Positions 27,914 to 36,337 of a DNA stretch of 64,000 bases are shown piece after piece. The notes beneath the pieces were generated by a model. That model saw only the letters and a program-made list of their open reading frames with translations. It searched no databases and was not told where the DNA came from. Location of the stretch: NCBI RefSeq assembly GCF_009762775.1, contig NZ_CP046401.1:5592001-5656000 (forward strand), written 5' to 3'. Every line of letters begins with the position of its first letter. The stretch's first letter is position 1. This DNA is from Maribellus comscasis. Its GTDB lineage: Bacteria; Bacteroidota; Bacteroidia; Bacteroidales; Prolixibacteraceae. Made by a program: the position numbers and the translations under genes.

Positions 27914-29122
27914 ATGAAGTACATTATAATTCTTGGCGACGGAATGTCGGACGAACCTCTTGAAAATTATGGCGGAAAAACGCCGCTCCAAATGGCAAAC
28001 AAGCCTCATATCGACTGGTTAGCTAAAAATGGCCAGGCCGGACAGTTTATTACGGTACCCGATTCCATGCATCCGGGAAGCGAGGTGGCAAATATGGCGG
28101 TTTTAGGTTACGACGTGGAAAAAGTTTTTGAGGGCAGGGGAGTGCTCGAAGCAGCAAGTATTGGAATCGAACTTGGGCCCGATGATTTAGGATTGCGCTG
28201 TAATCTGATTACCGTTGAAGATGAAAAAATAAAAAATCATTCGGCAGGTCATATTTCTTCGGAAGAAGCTTCTGAGCTGATTTCTTTTTTAAATGAAAAG
28301 CTGGGAAGTGAGAAAGTTCGGTTTTATTCCGGTGTTTCCTATCGACATTTGCTGGTGATAAAAAATGGAAAAAAAGATTTACAATGTACCCCACCGCACG
28401 ATGTGCCAGGTACTCCTTTTGTTGAAGTGGCGATCAAAGCAAAATCCGCTAAAGCAGAGGAAACGGCTGATTTATTAAATAATTTAATCTTTAAATCACA
28501 AAAATGGCTTGCGGAACATCCCGTAAATATAAAAAGGAAACAAGTTGGTAAGGAGCCTGCAAACAGTATCTGGCCCTGGTCGCCCGGATACAAACCCGCC
28601 ATGCCAACCCTAAAAGAAATGTTTGGACTTGAAAAAACGGCAGTTATTTCGGCTGTGGATTTAATCCAGGGAATTGGTGTTTATGCAGGGATGAAAGTGA
28701 TTCATGTAGAAGGTGCAACCGGTTTGTATGATACCAACTACGAAGGGAAAGCAAAAGCCGCTGTTGACGCGTTAAAAGAAAACGATTTGGTTTACCTTCA
28801 TATTGAAGCAAGTGATGAAGCCGGACATGAAGGTGACGTTGAATTAAAAACAAAAACAATTGAATACCTTGATGCCCGGGTTGTAAAATATATACTGGAG
28901 GAAATTGAGAAGATGGACGACGAGGTTGCAGTGGCTGTCTTGCCTGATCATCCAACTCCGTGTGCATTAAGAACGCATACCCGCGATGCGGTTCCGTTTA
29001 TAATTTATAAAAGAGGAATTCAACCCGACAGAACGGGAGTATACGATGAATTTGATGTGAAAAATGGTTCGATAGGTTTATTAAAAGGTGATGAATTTAT
29101 CCGGACATTCTTAAATATTTAG
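27914..29122 (+). CDS. ApgM-type phosphoglycerate mutase homologue, proposed homoserine kinase
   Basis: A 402-aa member of the alkaline-phosphatase/iPGM superfamily. The N-terminal metal motif is ILGDGMSDEP (Asp9), with PDSMHPGSEVANMAVLGYDV near residue 50 carrying the nucleophile and further ligands in HIEASDEAGHEGD and LPDHPTP. It matches the archaeal-type cofactor-independent phosphoglycerate mutases. In Bacteroidota this subgroup sits between thrA and thrC, where a homoserine kinase (thrB) is otherwise missing, and has been proposed to do that job; the same arrangement is seen here and no thrB is present. The kinase role rests on context. Confidence 0.85.
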   Translation: MKYIIILGDGMSDEPLENYGGKTPLQMANKPHIDWLAKNGQAGQFITVPDSMHPGSEVANMAVLGYDVEKVFEGRGVLEAASIGIELGPDDLGLRCNLITVEDEKIKNHSAGHISSEEASELISFLNEKLGSEKVRFYSGVSYRHLLVIKNGKKDLQCTPPHDVPGTPFVEVAIKAKSAKAEETADLLNNLIFKSQKWLAEHPVNIKRKQVGKEPANSIWPWSPGYKPAMPTLKEMFGLEKTAVISAVDLIQGIGVYAGMKVIHVEGATGLYDTNYEGKAKAAVDALKENDLVYLHIEASDEAGHEGDVELKTKTIEYLDARVVKYILEEIEKMDDEVAVAVLPDHPTPCALRTHTRDAVPFIIYKRGIQPDRTGVYDEFDVKNGSIGLLKGDEFIRTFLNI

Positions 29123-29204
29123 GTATAGTTACTTGTGGTTTTCTGATAAAAGTCATGTTTTTGTTATTAATACTTTAATCTTTGTTGTTGAAACTCTGTA
29201 TTGA

Positions 29205-29234
29205 TTGAAACTGAAAACAGGCTTGTTATTTTTG
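29205..29234 (+). promoter_or_regulatory. Promoter ahead of thrC
   Basis: TTG (29205-29207), 19-base spacer, TATTTTTG (29227-29234): a good Bacteroidota vegetative promoter 26 bases before the thrC ATG. It suggests thrC can be expressed apart from thrA. Confidence 0.55.
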
Positions 29235-29260
29235 TCATCGCCAATGAAGTGAAATAAAAG

Positions 29261-30577
29261 ATGCAATATTACAGTACCAATAAAAATACACCGCCGGTTT
29301 CGTTAAAAGAAGCTGTAGTAAAAGGACTTGCAGCCGATAACGGACTTTTTATGCCGGAGCGGATTGAAAAATTTGAATCTTTATTTTTTAACTCCATCCA
29401 TAAACTTTCTTTTCAGGAAATTGCTTTTGAGGTGGCAAAAAAGTTTTTTGGAGAAGATATCGAAGAAGCCAAACTGGAAGAAATTGTTTTTGATACCTTG
29501 CAGTTTGATTGCCCGCTGGTAAAGGTAAAGGAGAATATTTACTCACTCGAACTTTTTCACGGTCCTACACTGGCATTTAAAGATGTTGGTGCCCGTTTTA
29601 TGGCTCGTTTATTAAATCACTTTTTGGGAGAAAAAGAAAAGCAGGTCAATGTATTGGTGGCCACATCAGGCGATACAGGAAGCGCGGTTGCCAATGGCTT
29701 TTTAGGGGTTGAAGGTATTCATGTATATGTGCTGTATCCTAAAGGTAAGGTGAGTAAAATTCAGGAATCGCAGTTTACTACGCTCGGGAAAAATATTACA
29801 GCATTGGAAATTGACGGGACTTTTGATGATTGCCAGCACCTGGTAAAAACTGCATTTTTGGATGAAGAGTTAAATAAGAAACTTGTATTAACATCGGCTA
29901 ACTCAATAAATGTTGCCCGTTTTCTCCCCCAGGCTTTTTACTATTTTAATGCATACGCCCGTTTAAAAGAAATTGGTGCCCTTGAAGCAAAAGAGCTGGT
30001 AGTTTCAGTTCCCAGTGGGAATTTTGGCAATTTAACGGCCGGGCTGTTTGCACAGGAAATGGGATTGCCGGTAAAACAATTTATTGCTGCAAATAATGAG
30101 AACGATATTGTTTATCAATATTTAAAAACGGGCGAGTACAACCCGCGTTCTTCAGTGGAAACAATTGCCAATGCCATGGATGTGGGCGCACCAAGTAACT
30201 TTGCCCGCATTTTGGATTTGTATAATCATTCCTATAGAACAATTGCGGAAAAAATTATAGGTTTCAGATATTCCGACGAACAAATCAGGGAAATTGTTCA
30301 ACAAGTGTACAGAAGAAATGGGTATTTATGTGACCCACACGGCGCATGTGGTTTTCAGTCGCTTGACGATTATTTACAGGAGAATCAAACAGGTGTTTTT
30401 CTGGAAACAGCTCATCCTGCCAAGTTTACGGAAACAATAGAGCAAATTATAGGAACCGGAAATGTTGCGCTTCCGGATAAATTGGCAGCATTTATGAAAG
30501 GAAAACGAAAAGTAAGTTTTTTATACAAAAAATATTCAGATTTTAAGAAATTTTTGCTTTATAATAGAAATTTCTAA
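29261..30577 (+). CDS. thrC: Threonine synthase
   Basis: A 438-aa PLP enzyme that converts O-phosphohomoserine to threonine. The Schiff-base Lys107 is in HGPTLAFKDVGARFMARLL. The SGDTGSAVANGFLGVEG loop binds the PLP phosphate, and SANSINVARFLPQAFYYF is the family motif. The N-terminus (MQYYSTNKNTPPVSLKEAVV) is the usual start. It is the third member of the thr set after thrA and the apgM-like gene, with 138 bases between that hold its own promoter. Confidence 0.97.
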   Translation: MQYYSTNKNTPPVSLKEAVVKGLAADNGLFMPERIEKFESLFFNSIHKLSFQEIAFEVAKKFFGEDIEEAKLEEIVFDTLQFDCPLVKVKENIYSLELFHGPTLAFKDVGARFMARLLNHFLGEKEKQVNVLVATSGDTGSAVANGFLGVEGIHVYVLYPKGKVSKIQESQFTTLGKNITALEIDGTFDDCQHLVKTAFLDEELNKKLVLTSANSINVARFLPQAFYYFNAYARLKEIGALEAKELVVSVPSGNFGNLTAGLFAQEMGLPVKQFIAANNENDIVYQYLKTGEYNPRSSVETIANAMDVGAPSNFARILDLYNHSYRTIAEKIIGFRYSDEQIREIVQQVYRRNGYLCDPHGACGFQSLDDYLQENQTGVFLETAHPAKFTETIEQIIGTGNVALPDKLAAFMKGKRKVSFLYKKYSDFKKFLLYNRNF

Positions 30578-30662
30578 TATTTTTAAACTTATTCTAAACA
30601 AATCCGTTTTATTTGTTAACTGATCGGGTATTTCTACGTATAGTTTACTAGATTTTAAATGT

Positions 30663-30670
30663 TATTTTTG
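30663..30670 (+). promoter_or_regulatory. -7 promoter box for rpoD
   Basis: TATTTTTG, an exact TAnnTTTG match 59 bases ahead of the sigma-factor ATG. No clear -33 TTG is seen at the usual distance. Confidence 0.45.
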
Positions 30671-30728
30671 TGGGAACAAAAAGGATTGATAAATTCAACC
30701 CGAAAGTTTTTTTACTAACCATTAAATT

Positions 30729-31595
30729 ATGAGACAACTAAAAATTACAAAACAAGTTACCAATCGTGATACTTTATCGTTGGATAAGTATCTTCATGAA
30801 ATTGGTAAAGTTGAATTGTTGTCTGCCGAAAAGGAGGTTGAACTAGCCAAACGAATCAAAAAAGGGGACAGACAGGCTCTGGAAACCTTAATCAAAGCAA
30901 ATCTTCGTTTTGTGGTTTCTGTCTCAAAACAGTATCAAAACCAGGGACTAAGTTTACCTGACCTGATAAACGAAGGAAATCTTGGTTTAATAAAAGCAGC
31001 CGAGAGATTTGATGAAACTCGTGGGTTTAAGTTCATATCGTATGCTGTTTGGTGGATTCGGCAATCAATTTTGCAGGCGCTTGCCGAACAGGCAAGAATC
31101 GTCAGGCTTCCGTTGAATAAGATTGGCTCTATTAACAAAATTAATAAAGCTTTTAATAAACTCGAACAGGAGTTTCAGCGAGAGCCAACAGTTGAAGAAG
31201 TTGCCGAGATTATGGAAGCAAGACCTGAGATGATAGAGGATTCAATGAATTTCTCTAGTGTGCATGTGTCTATGGATGCTCCTATTCGCGAAGAGGAAGC
31301 CAACAATATGTATGATGTGATGCTAAACGATGACTCTCCGAGTCCGGATAACAGCTTAATCGACAGTTCTCTCCGAAAGGAAATAGAACGTTCGCTTTCT
31401 ACATTGGGAGACAGGGAAGCAGAAATTTTAAGGTTTTATTTTGGCCTGAACGGTTATCAGGCGCATACGCTGGAAGAAATAGGCGATGAGTTTGGCTTGA
31501 CCCGTGAGAGAGTAAGGCAGATAAAAGAAAAAGCAATAAAAAAACTAAAAAATCAATACAGAAACAGGTTGTTAAAATCATACCTGGGAAAATAA
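30729..31595 (+). CDS. rpoD: Primary RNA polymerase sigma factor (RpoD/SigABfr type)
   Basis: A 288-aa sigma-70 of the short Bacteroidota form, lacking the long region 1.1. Region 1.2 begins at [20 protein letters not shown], region 2 at [20 protein letters not shown] with the melting segment [19 protein letters not shown], region 3 near residues 130-185, and region 4 HTH at [20 protein letters not shown]. This factor reads the TTG/TAnnTTTG promoters found throughout the window. The length and the N-terminal [19 protein letters not shown] are typical of the primary factor in this phylum. Confidence 0.96.
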   Translation: MRQLKITKQVTNRDTLSLDKYLHEIGKVELLSAEKEVELAKRIKKGDRQALETLIKANLRFVVSVSKQYQNQGLSLPDLINEGNLGLIKAAERFDETRGFKFISYAVWWIRQSILQALAEQARIVRLPLNKIGSINKINKAFNKLEQEFQREPTVEEVAEIMEARPEMIEDSMNFSSVHVSMDAPIREEEANNMYDVMLNDDSPSPDNSLIDSSLRKEIERSLSTLGDREAEILRFYFGLNGYQAHTLEEIGDEFGLTRERVRQIKEKAIKKLKNQYRNRLLKSYLGK

Positions 31596-31604
31596 TTTTT
31601 GCGA

Positions 31605-32255
31605 ATGAAACGTTTGATCGCACCTTCTATCCTTTCCGCTGATTTTAATCGTTTGGGAGAAGCTATTCAAACCATCAATCAAAGTGAAGCTGATTTTATT
31701 CATTTTGATGTAATGGATGGTGTATTTGTACCTAATATTTCATTTGGTATTCCCGTTATCAAAGATGTCAATAAAATAGCGGAAAAACCGCTTGATGTGC
31801 ATTTGATGATTGTAAATCCGGACAAGTTTATTGTACCTTTTGCAAAGGCCGGAGCTTCCTATTTAACAGTTCATTATGAGGCGTGTCCGCACCTGCACCG
31901 AACTATTCAGTCGATAAAGGAGCAGAACGTAAAGGCCAGTGTATGTTTAAATCCACATACACCGGTATGGCTTTTGGAAGATATTATTGCAGAACTGGAC
32001 ATGGTTTTGCTGATGTCGGTAAATCCGGGTTTTGGAGGCCAGAAATTTATTGAGAATACTTATAAAAAAGTGGCCCAGTTAAAAGAGTTAACGGAAAGAT
32101 TTAACCCGGATTGTTTGATAGAGGTAGATGGCGGAGTAAATTACGAAACCGGGAAAAAGCTTTTTGAGGCAGGTGCAAATGTTTTGGTTGCAGGTAGTTT
32201 TGTTTTTAATGCTGAAAATTCTATAGAAACAATAAAGAATTTGAAACTACTTTGA
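31605..32255 (+). CDS. rpe: Ribulose-phosphate 3-epimerase
   Basis: A 216-aa TIM-barrel enzyme of the pentose phosphate pathway that interconverts ribulose-5-P and xylulose-5-P. Landmarks: APSILSADF at the start, IHFDVMDGVFVPNISFG (metal His and Asp), LDVHLMI, LLMSVNPGFGGQKF (phosphate loop) and EVDGGVN (second Asp). The frame allows a TTG two codons earlier, but the ATG at 31605 gives the standard MKRLIAPSIL. It begins 9 bases after rpoD, so they may share a transcript; its end overlaps the leftward Cys-rich gene by nine bases. Confidence 0.96.
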   Translation: MKRLIAPSILSADFNRLGEAIQTINQSEADFIHFDVMDGVFVPNISFGIPVIKDVNKIAEKPLDVHLMIVNPDKFIVPFAKAGASYLTVHYEACPHLHRTIQSIKEQNVKASVCLNPHTPVWLLEDIIAELDMVLLMSVNPGFGGQKFIENTYKKVAQLKELTERFNPDCLIEVDGGVNYETGKKLFEAGANVLVAGSFVFNAENSIETIKNLKLL

Positions 32256-32495
32256 TTTAATTTCAATTTTTTGGCAAAGGTTTTTTTCGTTTTCTCCCTC
32301 CGGCAATGGATTAACCGCATCTCGCAGCATGCATTCGGCGGAACAATCGGAACAATTGTGAGCCGTTTTTGATGTGTTACAATTTGTTGTATGTTTCTGT
32401 TTCGCTCTTTTTTTGCCGAATTTTTTTATCGTTTTTAATGCTGCCACCGCAATTGCAGCACCGATGATCATATAAGTTATTAGCTCCTGCACCAT
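32247..32495 (-). CDS. FeoB-associated Cys-rich membrane protein
   Basis: An 82-aa protein with one N-terminal transmembrane helix (LITYMIIGAAIAVAALKTI), a basic stretch and then a cluster of cysteines (TNCNTSKTAHNCSDCSAEC). This is the small protein commonly encoded right after FeoB; it starts six bases after the feoB stop. It probably acts with the ferrous iron channel at the inner membrane, perhaps as a metal-binding or assembly partner. Confidence 0.85.
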   Translation of the reverse strand: MVQELITYMIIGAAIAVAALKTIKKFGKKRAKQKHTTNCNTSKTAHNCSDCSAECMLRDAVNPLPEGENEKNLCQKIEIKSK

Positions 32496-32501
32496 GACAA
32501 T

Positions 32502-34967
32502 CTAAAAAATAAGTTGAGCGATGTTAAATACAACAAACGCAGCTGTCCACGCAAGTGTTGTGGTGTAAAAAATGGTAAATGCAGCCCACTTCCAGGAACC
32601 TGATTCATTTTTTATAGTTGCAACTACTCCGATACAAGGGAAATATATAAGAATAAAAATCAGAAATGCCAGGGCTGTGGGATGTGTAAAAACTTTTTGT
32701 CCCTGTCTTTTTCCGCTTTCGTAGGTTTCATCCTTTAGCTTTTTTTGCAGATTAACCGTACTCTCGTCACTATTTGTTTGGTAGAGTACCCCCATTGTAC
32801 TTACGATAATTTCTTTGGCCGGCAGTCCGGCAAGAAGGCTAATACTCATTTTCCAGTCAAAGCCAAGTGGTCGCATTACTGGCTCAACAACTCTGCCTAA
32901 TCTTCCCAAATAGGAGTTCATTAATCTGTCGGATTCAATTTGTTGCTCCAATGTTGCTGTTTGCTCCTTTTTTAATTCACCGGAGAGATTGTCATTGCGC
33001 TGAACCTGCTCTAATTGCTGCTCATATTGTGCAGCTTTTTCGGTATGGCGCGGGAAATATTCCAAAGCCCAGATTATAACCACTCCGACAAGAATAATCG
33101 TTCCTATCTTTTTAAGATAGTGTTGGGTTTTATCCCACATCTGGTAAATAATATTTCTGAAAGTAGGTAAACGGTATGTCGGAAGTTCCATAACGAAAGG
33201 AGTTTCCTTGTTTTTAAAAACGGTTTTATTCAGAATTTGTGCAGTTAAAAAGGCAAATATAATTCCGGCCATGTAGATTCCAACGAGGTAAAGCGTATGG
33301 TATTTGTCAAAAAATGCTGATATGATAAGAATATATACCGGAAGCCTTGCGCTGCATGACATAAACGGAATGATAAGCATGGTTAATATTCGATCACCAC
33401 GGTTGCGCATCGTCCGGGTTGCGAGAATTGCAGGAACATTACATCCAAATCCCATAATCAAAGGAATAAAGGATCTCCCGTGAAGCCCAAAGCGGTGCAT
33501 GATTTTGTCCATGATAAAAGCTGCACGAGCCATATAACCCGTTCCTTCCAGAAGCGAAATAAAGAAAAACAGAATAAGAATGTTGGGCAGAAAAACCAAA
33601 ACGCTGCCGGCACCACTTATGATGCCGTTTACCAGCAAATCTCTTAACATTCCTTCCGGCATAATATTGTTGACAAGATTTCCCAGTGCTGCAACTCCAA
33701 TATCTATCCAATTCATCGGATAAGCTCCCAGTTTGAAGGTGGCATAAAACATCAAAAACAAAATGGCGGTAAACAACGGAAAACCGAGGTATTTCTGGGT
33801 TAAAATATTGTCTATTTTTTCAGAGCGTGTTTTTTTTGATTGGTTGGGATCTTTAAATGTCTCTTTAAGAGCACCTGTAATAAAACCGTATTTGGCATCG
33901 GTAATTACGGTTTCACTGTCTTCATTCACCAATCCTTCAATTTTCTTTATTTCACGATTTGTAACCGCTCTTATTTCGTCAAAATTTTTATAATCAGTGA
34001 GTAATTCAAGAACGTGTTGATCTTTTTCCAACAGTTTGATAGCAAGAAACCGGGAAGAAATTTTATCTGTAATGGGTTTATTCTCTTTAATTTTTTGGCG
34101 GACCAGTTTTATTGATTCCTCCAAATCTTTGCCATAATTAATGTGAATATGTCGTGTTGATTTTTCCCTTCCTTCAAAAACCTCTATCAATTTTTCAATC
34201 AAACTGTCCAGGCCAATTCCTTTTGAACTAATGGTGGGCACAAAAGGCATTCCGAGGAGCCTGGACATCCCATCACGATTGAAATAAAGTTTTTTCTTCT
34301 CCAGCTCATCAAACATATTTAACGCTGCAACGATACGTAAATCCATATCGATAAGCTGTGTAGTGAGAAAAAGATTTCTTTCCAGATTGGTTGCATCCAG
34401 CACATTAATTACCAGATCGGGAGTTTGCTCATAGATAAACTTTCGAACGAAAATTTCCTCTTTTGAATAAGCTGTTAAGCTGTATGTCCCGGGTAAATCG
34501 TAAAAGTTGAATGTATAACCTTTGGTTTTAAAAGTGGCCTTTTTAATATCTACGGTAACGCCTGAGTAGTTGCCTACTCTTTCCTTTGAGCCTGAAATAA
34601 AATTAAAGAGGGTGGTTTTACCACAGTTTGGATTCCCGACTAACGCAATATTGATGGTCTTTGTCCGCTCCGACTGGTTGATCTGATCGATTTTCCGATC
34701 AATTACACCTTCGTAACTTCCGTTCAGGCTTTCAACAAATTTATCGGAAGGAACTACTTCTATCAGGTCTGCCTCTGATTTTCGCAAGGAGACGTTGTAA
34801 TTCAGTATTTTAAACTCAATAGGGCCGTTAAAAGGAGCATTTTTAATGACCTTAACCTCTTTCCCCTTAATAAAACCCATTTCCGAAATACGTTTCCGGA
34901 ATGAACCATGCCCGAGTACTTTGGTTATGATTACTTTGTTACTATTCTTAACCTCACTTAACTTCAC
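32502..34967 (-). CDS. feoB: Ferrous iron transporter, FeoA-FeoB fusion
   Basis: An 821-aa inner-membrane Fe(II) transporter. Residues 1-75 form a FeoA (SH3-like) domain (SEMGFIKGKEVKVIKNAPFN) fused in frame. The G domain follows with G1 GNPNCGKTT (111-119), switch region near YSGVTVDIKKATF, DLPGTYSL (G3) and NVLDATNLERN / AALNMFDE (G4). The membrane part has two Gate-like halves, with GFGCNVPAI near residue 515 and GLPAKEIIV near 715, the conserved pore cysteine being in the first. The FeoA fusion is common in Bacteroidota. It is read together with the downstream Cys-rich gene. Confidence 0.96.
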   Translation of the reverse strand: MKLSEVKNSNKVIITKVLGHGSFRKRISEMGFIKGKEVKVIKNAPFNGPIEFKILNYNVSLRKSEADLIEVVPSDKFVESLNGSYEGVIDRKIDQINQSERTKTINIALVGNPNCGKTTLFNFISGSKERVGNYSGVTVDIKKATFKTKGYTFNFYDLPGTYSLTAYSKEEIFVRKFIYEQTPDLVINVLDATNLERNLFLTTQLIDMDLRIVAALNMFDELEKKKLYFNRDGMSRLLGMPFVPTISSKGIGLDSLIEKLIEVFEGREKSTRHIHINYGKDLEESIKLVRQKIKENKPITDKISSRFLAIKLLEKDQHVLELLTDYKNFDEIRAVTNREIKKIEGLVNEDSETVITDAKYGFITGALKETFKDPNQSKKTRSEKIDNILTQKYLGFPLFTAILFLMFYATFKLGAYPMNWIDIGVAALGNLVNNIMPEGMLRDLLVNGIISGAGSVLVFLPNILILFFFISLLEGTGYMARAAFIMDKIMHRFGLHGRSFIPLIMGFGCNVPAILATRTMRNRGDRILTMLIIPFMSCSARLPVYILIISAFFDKYHTLYLVGIYMAGIIFAFLTAQILNKTVFKNKETPFVMELPTYRLPTFRNIIYQMWDKTQHYLKKIGTIILVGVVIIWALEYFPRHTEKAAQYEQQLEQVQRNDNLSGELKKEQTATLEQQIESDRLMNSYLGRLGRVVEPVMRPLGFDWKMSISLLAGLPAKEIIVSTMGVLYQTNSDESTVNLQKKLKDETYESGKRQGQKVFTHPTALAFLIFILIYFPCIGVVATIKNESGSWKWAAFTIFYTTTLAWTAAFVVFNIAQLIF

Positions 34968-35018
34968 TCCTGCTCAACTTCCTTCTATCAAAACTTAAAT
35001 TAAATAAAAATAAGGCTA

Positions 35019-35095
35019 CAAATATATTCACATTTCCAATTATTAAAAATAAAATGTTAATGTTCTGTTCATATAATAACAAGTCATTATTTTTG
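35019..35095. promoter_or_regulatory. Divergent promoter pair, feoB (leftward) and 35113 gene (rightward)
   Basis: A leftward -7 box TATATTTG (complement of 35019-35026) sits about 50 bases before feoB, and a rightward TATTTTTG (35088-35095) sits 18 bases before the ATG at 35113. Both match TAnnTTTG. I see no clear Fur box, though the AT-rich spacer would allow one. Confidence 0.5.
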
Positions 35096-35112
35096 TCAGA
35101 TAAATCAAAGGC

Positions 35113-35871
35113 ATGAAAGAGGATAAATTTTACAATAACATTCAGAAAGCGCTGGAGAACCTGCCTGAGAATTTTAATATTCTTGAAGAACAAATCGATA
35201 TTGAGATTCAGATGCAATATTTTGAATATTCAAAAAAAATAAGGGACAAGGACAAAGAGCGAACAGAAGAATTTAATAATGGAGAGGGTGAACTATTTTC
35301 TGAAGATGTAGATATCGGGAGGAAAAAAGAAATATTATCTACACTGGCAACTGTTGATGATGTTAAGGCCTACCGGATAATTGAGAAGTTTTTGGAAAAT
35401 GCTGAGGGCATTTTAAAATCATGGTCTGTTCTGGCCCTGCAGGAAAACAGGATGCTTCTGCAAAGTTCGTTACTCGATGAACAACAGGTTTTTATTTCTT
35501 CAGGTTTGGGAGGTAAAGGTCAGAAATTGAGATATTTTGTTGTATTTATTAACCGCAGTAAAGAAGCAATGCTTAATGAAACACAACGGAAACTGTTAAA
35601 AGACGAACTGATTTTTGAGCTAAAAAAACATGAAGGTGAATTTGAATTGATTGATTTTATGGAAGGTTTTTCAACGAGCCAGGTAATATTACCATTAAAA
35701 GCTGACCTAAAGGATATTTTCAGAAATATTGTAGATGAATGTAATCAGTATGGTGACTTTTTACAGGAGGATATGATTGTTACCAACGTTAAGATTTTGT
35801 CAAAAGGAGAGATTTTACGCATGTTGGATAAAAATGAAGAAGATGAAACAAACACATTGGAAATCGAATAA
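35113..35871 (+). CDS. Conserved hypothetical protein, 252 aa
   Basis: An acidic cytoplasmic protein without signal peptide or membrane helix. The first 70 residues look helical and charged; the middle part (TLATVDDVKAYRIIEKFLEN, then SWSVLALQENRMLLQSSLLD) looks like HEAT-type helices, and the C-terminal half is mixed alpha/beta. I do not recognise a named family. It overlaps the start of the thiamine-binding-type gene, so the two are co-translated. It has its own promoter box at 35088. Confidence 0.75.
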   Translation: MKEDKFYNNIQKALENLPENFNILEEQIDIEIQMQYFEYSKKIRDKDKERTEEFNNGEGELFSEDVDIGRKKEILSTLATVDDVKAYRIIEKFLENAEGILKSWSVLALQENRMLLQSSLLDEQQVFISSGLGGKGQKLRYFVVFINRSKEAMLNETQRKLLKDELIFELKKHEGEFELIDFMEGFSTSQVILPLKADLKDIFRNIVDECNQYGDFLQEDMIVTNVKILSKGEILRMLDKNEEDETNTLEIE

Positions 35872-36154
35872 AATTAATGTGGCTATTCAGGTTTTGCCTG
35901 AGGCCGAAGGAAAATTGAAATATACGCTGGTTGATGAAGCGATTGCAGCCATTGAAAACACGGGATTCAAATATAAGGTTTGTCCCTTTGAAACGGTAGT
36001 GGAATGTACTTTTCAAGATTTATCAGGGCTCATTGAAGATATTCATAACGCCTGTAAAACTGCAGGAACAGAGAAAATGTTGACCAACCTTAAAATACAG
36101 GTTAACTTTGATGATGATGTTACCATTGAGGATAAAATGGAAAAGTACAGTTAA
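35843..36154 (+). CDS. Thiamine-binding-type protein (MTH1187/YkoF, DUF77)
   Basis: A protein of about 103 aa with the ferredoxin-like fold of the DUF77 family: INVAIQVLPEAEG, then DEAIAAIENTGFKYKVCPFE and ECTFQDLSGLIEDIHNACKT. Members bind thiamine or related pyrimidines as tetramers. The true start is uncertain: ATG at 35834 or 35843 both fall inside the end of the previous gene, and the longer frame from 35777 has no family support. Its end is about 100 bases before the tRNA gene. Confidence 0.78.
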   Translation: MKQTHWKSNKINVAIQVLPEAEGKLKYTLVDEAIAAIENTGFKYKVCPFETVVECTFQDLSGLIEDIHNACKTAGTEKMLTNLKIQVNFDDDVTIEDKMEKYS

Positions 36155-36169
36155 AGTTTTAATTTCTTG

Positions 36170-36198
36170 TTGGGTTTTATTAAAAAATATTATATTTG
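36170..36198 (+). promoter_or_regulatory. Promoter of tRNA-Arg
   Basis: TTG (36170-36172), 18-base spacer, TATATTTG (36191-36198). This is the best consensus match in the window and lies 65 bases before the mature tRNA. Confidence 0.75.
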
Positions 36199-36263
36199 CA
36201 CCGCTTTTGTGATACAGACCTGATTAAAAATCGGGTAACAAAGCGTTCTCAGAAAATATAAAT

Positions 36264-36337
36264 GGACCTGTAGCTTAATTGGATAGAGCACCTGACTACG
36301 GATCAGGAGGTTAGGGGTTCGAGTCCCTTCAGGTTCA
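36264..36337 (+). tRNA. tRNA-Arg (anticodon ACG)
   Basis: A 74-base cloverleaf. Acceptor GGACCTG pairs with CAGGTTC (one G-U), D-arm GCTT...AGAGC, anticodon stem CCTGA/TCAGG with loop CTACGGA (ACG at 36298-36300), variable AGGTT, T-arm AGGGG-TTCGAGT-CCCTT, discriminator A. No CCA is encoded. The anticodon reads CGU and, after A34 to inosine, CGC/CGA. The 3' half (36303-36337) is also used, on the other strand, as the end of the recombinase reading frame, marking this gene as the integration site. Confidence 0.97.
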
